From assembly GCA_964532225.1 (NCBI GenBank), contig CAZHHM010000029.1, forward strand, positions 1 to 15,109: DNA of 15,109 nucleotides, read 5' to 3'. Shown here one piece after another: positions 11,825 through 15,109 of the stretch. This stretch comes from CAZHHM01 sp964532225 (lineage in GTDB: Bacteria; Margulisbacteria; WOR-1; JAKLHX01). The notes under the pieces were generated by a model. That model ran no database searches. It had not been told where the DNA came from and saw only the letters and a list, made by a program, of their open reading frames with translations. A program made the translations under genes and the position numbers. Position 1 is the first letter of the stretch. Every line of letters begins with the position of its first letter.

Positions 11825-14545
11825 TCAAGCCTTTATCGATCCGGCTGACCTGAACTTCTTCTCCATCTCAACGATCAGATAGATGGCGATGCTGCTGACG
11901 ATGATCAGTGACCATGCCGACCAGTCTATCGGGCTGGAACCGAAGAGAGTGTTCATTACCGGAAGATATGTGAATGCTATCTGGACCGCGGTCATTAGCG
12001 TGATGCCTATAAGTACGGCGTTGTTCGTGAAGAAGCCTATCTTAAAAGAAGACCTGCTGAAGGACCTGCAGTTAAAAAGGTAAAAGAGCTCGCCGAACAC
12101 CAGCATGTTCACTGCCACTGTCTGGGCTGTCGGGACATCAAGGCCGAGTATCAGTTCAAGTTTGAACAGTCCAAGAACTCCGGCGATGAGCAGCGCGGAT
12201 ACATAAAGCGTCCTTGAAGTAAGTATCGCGTCGAATATCGGCATTTTTGGGTCATTAGGCATGCGCAGCATTATGCCTTCCTCTTTCGGTTCAAAAGCAA
12301 GGGTCATACCAAGAAGAACGGCGGTCATCATGTTTATCCAGAGTATCTGGAGAGGGGAGATGGGCAGCGCGAAATTGAATATTATAGCTATGATGAGCAC
12401 CATTCCCTCGGTAAGGTTCGTCGGGATCGTCCAGACAATGAACTTGCGCAGGTTATCGAATACGCCTCGGCCTTCTTCAACGGCAGCTTCTATTGAAGCG
12501 AAATTGTCATCGGTCAGCACGATGTCGGCAGCTTCTTTCGCGACTTCTGTTCCGTCCCGTCCCATTGCAACGCCGATGTTGGCCTGTTTGAGGGCAGGAG
12601 CGTCATTCACGCCGTCGCCGGTCATAGCGACTATGTGGCCCTGTTCCTGGAGCGACTTTACTATCTTGAGCTTCTGTTCCGGAGTCACCCTGGCAAAGAC
12701 CGAGGTCTTAAGAGTGTTATCCAGATAGTCCCTGTCAGACCATTTCTCCATCTGCGCTCCGGTGACAGCAATGAGCTCTTCGTTCTTGTCCGTCAAAGAT
12801 GCCCTTATACCCAGCTTTTCGGCTATGGCCTTAGCGGTGGAAACATGGTCCCCGGTTATCATCTTAACGAGCACCCCCGCATTGAAGCAGGACTTGACCG
12901 CTTTTATGGCTTCCTGTCGGGGAGGGTCCATCATGGCCTGGAACCCTAGGAAGATGAGCCCGGAAGATATGTCCTCGTGGCCGATCTCGTTCTTAGCTGA
13001 AGGGAGGATCTTCTTAGCGAATGCTATCACTCTCAATCCCTGAGAAGCGAAAGCTTCGGCCGCTTTGTTCAGTGTTGGCTCATCAAGAGATACTGCCTTC
13101 CCGTCAATGAGCATAGATGCAGAGCATCTTTTAAGTATGGCCTCGTTCGAGCCCTTTACGTAAACAGTGTTCTCTCCGCTGCCTTTATGCAGGGTCGCCA
13201 TGTATTGTTTCTCGGATTCAAAAGGTAAAGAGTCAAGCCTGGGCATGTCCTTGCCGAGAAGGTCCCTGTCAAAGCTTGCCTTTCCTCCGCTTATCAGCAA
13301 AGCGGCCTCGGTCGGGTCGCCTTCGACCGAGAACGCGCCGTTGTCCTCAGTGATCTTTGAGTCGTTGCAAAGGAGCCCCGCAATGAGCGTTTCGGCAAGA
13401 GGCGAGGCACTGTGAGCGATAGCTCTCTCTTTGGAAACAGCATCAAGGATCTCTCCGACAGGCAGGAAACCCTGTCCTGTGACAGAATATGCCTTTCCTC
13501 CGGCATAGATGCCCTGGACCGTCATCTTGTTCTCTGTGAGCGTCCCTGTCTTGTCAGAGCAGATTATCGTTGTGCTGCCGAGCGTCTCTACGGCAGGCAG
13601 CTTTCTGATTATGGCTTTCCTGGCGGCCATCCTTGCCACGCCTATCGAAAGGATTATGGTTATGGCAGCGGGCAGCCCTTCTGGTATGGCCCCAACGGCT
13701 ATTGCGACAGAGGCCATGAAGGCGTCCACGGCAGGATGTCCGTGTATACCGACGGCCACGATGAAGGTCATGGCAGCAAAGGCGACGATAATGTAAAGGA
13801 GCAGTTTGCTGAACCCTGCGAGCTTAATAGTTAAAGGCGTCTCTATGTTCTCCGCATTCTCGACAAGTTTCGATATTTTTCCGATCTCTGTTTGGTCCCC
13901 TGTGGAGAAGACCACGGCTTTGCCGGCCCCGTTCGTGATAAGTGTCGAGGCATAGAGAAGATTGGTCCTGTCAGCGAGGGATGTCCCCTCGGGAAGGGGA
14001 GCTGTCTGTTTCTCGACCGGCAGAGATTCGCCAGTGAGGGCCGATTCATTGGATTTCAGCTCTTTTGAGTATGTTATTCGCATGTCAGCGCTCACTTTGT
14101 CACCTGATGCCAGCTGTACAAGGTCCCCCGGAACAAGTTCTTCGGACGAGAGTTTTTTCTGCTGCCCGTCCCTTATTACCGTCGTATAGGTCACCATAGA
14201 CCTTGCCAGGGCAGAAAGCGAATCGACCGCTTTGGATTCCTGGACAAAACCGACTATGGCATTTACAATAACTACGCCGAAGATGACGGCAGAGTCGACA
14301 TATTCATGAAGCCAGAATGTGACCGCGCCTGCTGCAAGAAGGGCGTAAATGAGCGGCTGGTTGAATTGCTGCAGGAACCTCACGAAAGCAGGGGTCTCTT
14401 TCTTTTTAGTGATCCTGTTCGGGCCGAACTTTTCCCTTCTTAAGAACACCTCTTTATCCGAGAGCCCTTTTGAGTGATCTGTCCCAAGGATATTGCATGC
14501 TTCCTGAAAGCTAAGTGAATGCCAGTCCCTTACCTGTTCTGTCAT
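11825..14545 (-). CDS. P2-type cation-transporting ATPase
   Basis: This 906-residue pump has an N-terminal cation-ATPase domain (WHSLSFQEACNILGTD), TGES of the actuator domain (171-174), M4 with PEGLP (288-292), the phosphorylation site DKTGT (D331), the nucleotide-binding KGSNE (about 464), MTGDHVSTA, TGDGVNDAP (642-650) and about ten membrane segments. M5 keeps N710 and E713 of calcium-pump type. M6 reads NMMTA (738-742), so the aspartate that calcium pumps have after the threonine is alanine. It moves cations across the inner membrane at the cost of ATP; calcium, another divalent ion, sodium or protons cannot be separated. The start at 14545 is supported by AAGGAG, 5-6 bases upstream; an earlier in-frame ATG at 14626 lacks this and would overlap the divergent gene's ribosome site. 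Confidence 0.9.
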   Translation of the reverse strand: MTEQVRDWHSLSFQEACNILGTDHSKGLSDKEVFLRREKFGPNRITKKKETPAFVRFLQQFNQPLIYALLAAGAVTFWLHEYVDSAVIFGVVIVNAIVGFVQESKAVDSLSALARSMVTYTTVIRDGQQKKLSSEELVPGDLVQLASGDKVSADMRITYSKELKSNESALTGESLPVEKQTAPLPEGTSLADRTNLLYASTLITNGAGKAVVFSTGDQTEIGKISKLVENAENIETPLTIKLAGFSKLLLYIIVAFAAMTFIVAVGIHGHPAVDAFMASVAIAVGAIPEGLPAAITIILSIGVARMAARKAIIRKLPAVETLGSTTIICSDKTGTLTENKMTVQGIYAGGKAYSVTGQGFLPVGEILDAVSKERAIAHSASPLAETLIAGLLCNDSKITEDNGAFSVEGDPTEAALLISGGKASFDRDLLGKDMPRLDSLPFESEKQYMATLHKGSGENTVYVKGSNEAILKRCSASMLIDGKAVSLDEPTLNKAAEAFASQGLRVIAFAKKILPSAKNEIGHEDISSGLIFLGFQAMMDPPRQEAIKAVKSCFNAGVLVKMITGDHVSTAKAIAEKLGIRASLTDKNEELIAVTGAQMEKWSDRDYLDNTLKTSVFARVTPEQKLKIVKSLQEQGHIVAMTGDGVNDAPALKQANIGVAMGRDGTEVAKEAADIVLTDDNFASIEAAVEEGRGVFDNLRKFIVWTIPTNLTEGMVLIIAIIFNFALPISPLQILWINMMTAVLLGMTLAFEPKEEGIMLRMPNDPKMPIFDAILTSRTLYVSALLIAGVLGLFKLELILGLDVPTAQTVAVNMLVFGELFYLFNCRSFSRSSFKIGFFTNNAVLIGITLMTAVQIAFTYLPVMNTLFGSSPIDWSAWSLIIVSSIAIYLIVEMEKKFRSAGSIKA

Positions 14546-14626
14546 TGTTTTCTCCTTAAATGGATTATATCCCATCGCTGTCTTCCAAGTCATCAGAGGA
14601 AGTGATACTATGTTCTTCAAGGACAA

Positions 14627-15109
14627 ATGGCAGGTAAAAGAGCAAAAAGGATCGTTGTGAACGACCTGATGCAGAACGGTTACGCATATTCTCTCGTTGA
14701 GCCGGAGGGAAAGAACTTCGATGCGGATTTCCGCCCTGACCTCACACCTAAACAGATGCTTACGCTAGGGGTCTTTGGCGGCAAATATATGACCGATTGC
14801 ATGAAAGAGTTCCCAAAAGACTGGTTCAATAAAGCTAAGCTCTGCCATGAGCGGCATGATCCGGAGCTGAATTATTTCAAAGTGAACGCATCTAAGCCTT
14901 TGTCCTACTGGAAAGAAAAGGGCTGGATATTCAAAGATGACCCCCGCGGATGGTTCCAGTGGTATTGCCGCTACTATATGGGAAGAAGGCTTCCCCATGA
15001 GGATCAAAGGCAGATCAAAAGGTGGAAAGCCTTTAAAAGACATATCGCTCAACTAAAAAAGCATTGTTCGGGAAAGGGCTATCTTTGCAGACCTAAACAG
15101 CGGCAGGCC
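14627..15109 (+). CDS. conserved protein of unknown function (5' part, cut by window edge)
   Basis: The frame is open from ATG 14627 (AAGGA at 14619-14623 just upstream) to the window end, 161 codons so far. It carries a highly conserved block: TPKQMLTLGVFGGKYMTDC, FPKDWFNKAKL, NYFKVNASKPLSYWKEKGWI, DDPRGWFQWYCRYYMGRR, RQIKRWKAFKRHIAQLKKHC and CRPKQRQA. I recognise this tryptophan-rich pattern as a protein family shared by bacteria and plants with no assigned function. There is no signal peptide or membrane segment, so it is probably cytoplasmic. It is very basic and rich in Trp, Tyr and Cys. It is divergent from the ATPase with 81 bases between start codons. Possible promoter elements TTCCAA (14583-14588) and TACTAT (14606-14611) are weak. 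Confidence 0.85.
   Translation, partial: MAGKRAKRIVVNDLMQNGYAYSLVEPEGKNFDADFRPDLTPKQMLTLGVFGGKYMTDCMKEFPKDWFNKAKLCHERHDPELNYFKVNASKPLSYWKEKGWIFKDDPRGWFQWYCRYYMGRRLPHEDQRQIKRWKAFKRHIAQLKKHCSGKGYLCRPKQRQA

Noticed and set aside
13412..13834. Forward frame of 140 codons inside the ATPase gene
   Set aside because: It is antisense to conserved ATPase motifs and its composition is that of a shadow frame.
14546..14626. ATPase extension to an upstream ATG at 14626
   Set aside because: The internal ATG at 14545 has a strong AAGGAG ribosome site, and the extension has no homology-like content and fills the divergent promoter region.
1..15109. CRISPR array, insertion sequence or prophage
   Set aside because: No regularly spaced repeats, transposase motifs or phage structural genes were seen on either strand; the only mobile element visible is the group I intron.

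Overview
The window looks like chromosome of a diderm (Gram-negative-type) bacterium. The support is a lipobox lipoprotein, two proteins ending like outer-membrane beta-barrels, and a FeoAB/Fur iron system. Base composition is moderate and gene density is high, with many genes overlapping or nearly touching. Nothing seen fixes the phylum; an uncultivated lineage is plausible, but that is a guess. Several genes have a promoter -10 element only a few bases before the start codon and no Shine-Dalgarno sequence, which suggests frequent leaderless initiation.

Left part (1-2846): the 3' end of a beta-barrel-like gene overlaps a membrane-anchored HEAT-repeat gene, which overlaps a processive family-2 glycosyltransferase. 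This looks like an exopolysaccharide synthesis/export operon. It converges, through a hairpin terminator, on a tiny reverse-strand gene for a 25-residue lysine-rich peptide.

Most notable part (3031-3739): a tRNA-Asn(GUU) gene is split inside its anticodon, between U35 and U36, by a 580-nt group I intron. All core helices (P1-P9), the U.G splice-site pair and the terminal omega-G can be traced by eye. The intron encodes a 102-residue HNH endonuclease that appears to start at ACG behind a very strong Shine-Dalgarno. The ORF fills the P1 loop, and its last codons form the 3' strand of P1 (the internal guide sequence) and the whole P2 hairpin, so coding sequence and ribozyme core overlap.

Middle part (3817-7452): a small GIY-YIG protein and a membrane-anchored metallo-beta-lactamase-fold hydrolase converge on rsgA, the circularly permuted ribosome-assembly GTPase. 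Divergent from rsgA lies a two-gene unit of a transglutaminase-like lipoprotein and a ZIP metal transporter.

Iron operon (7467-11293): a consensus-like promoter overlaps a Fur box that matches the classical 19-bp consensus at 18 positions. It drives fur-feoA-feoB and probably a secreted alpha/beta hydrolase. With the ZIP gene just upstream, this is a compact divalent-metal locus.

Right part (11298-15109): a short exported beta-barrel-like protein with a probable leaderless promoter, then a reverse-strand P2-type cation-transporting ATPase, then a divergent gene of a conserved family of unknown function cut by the window edge.
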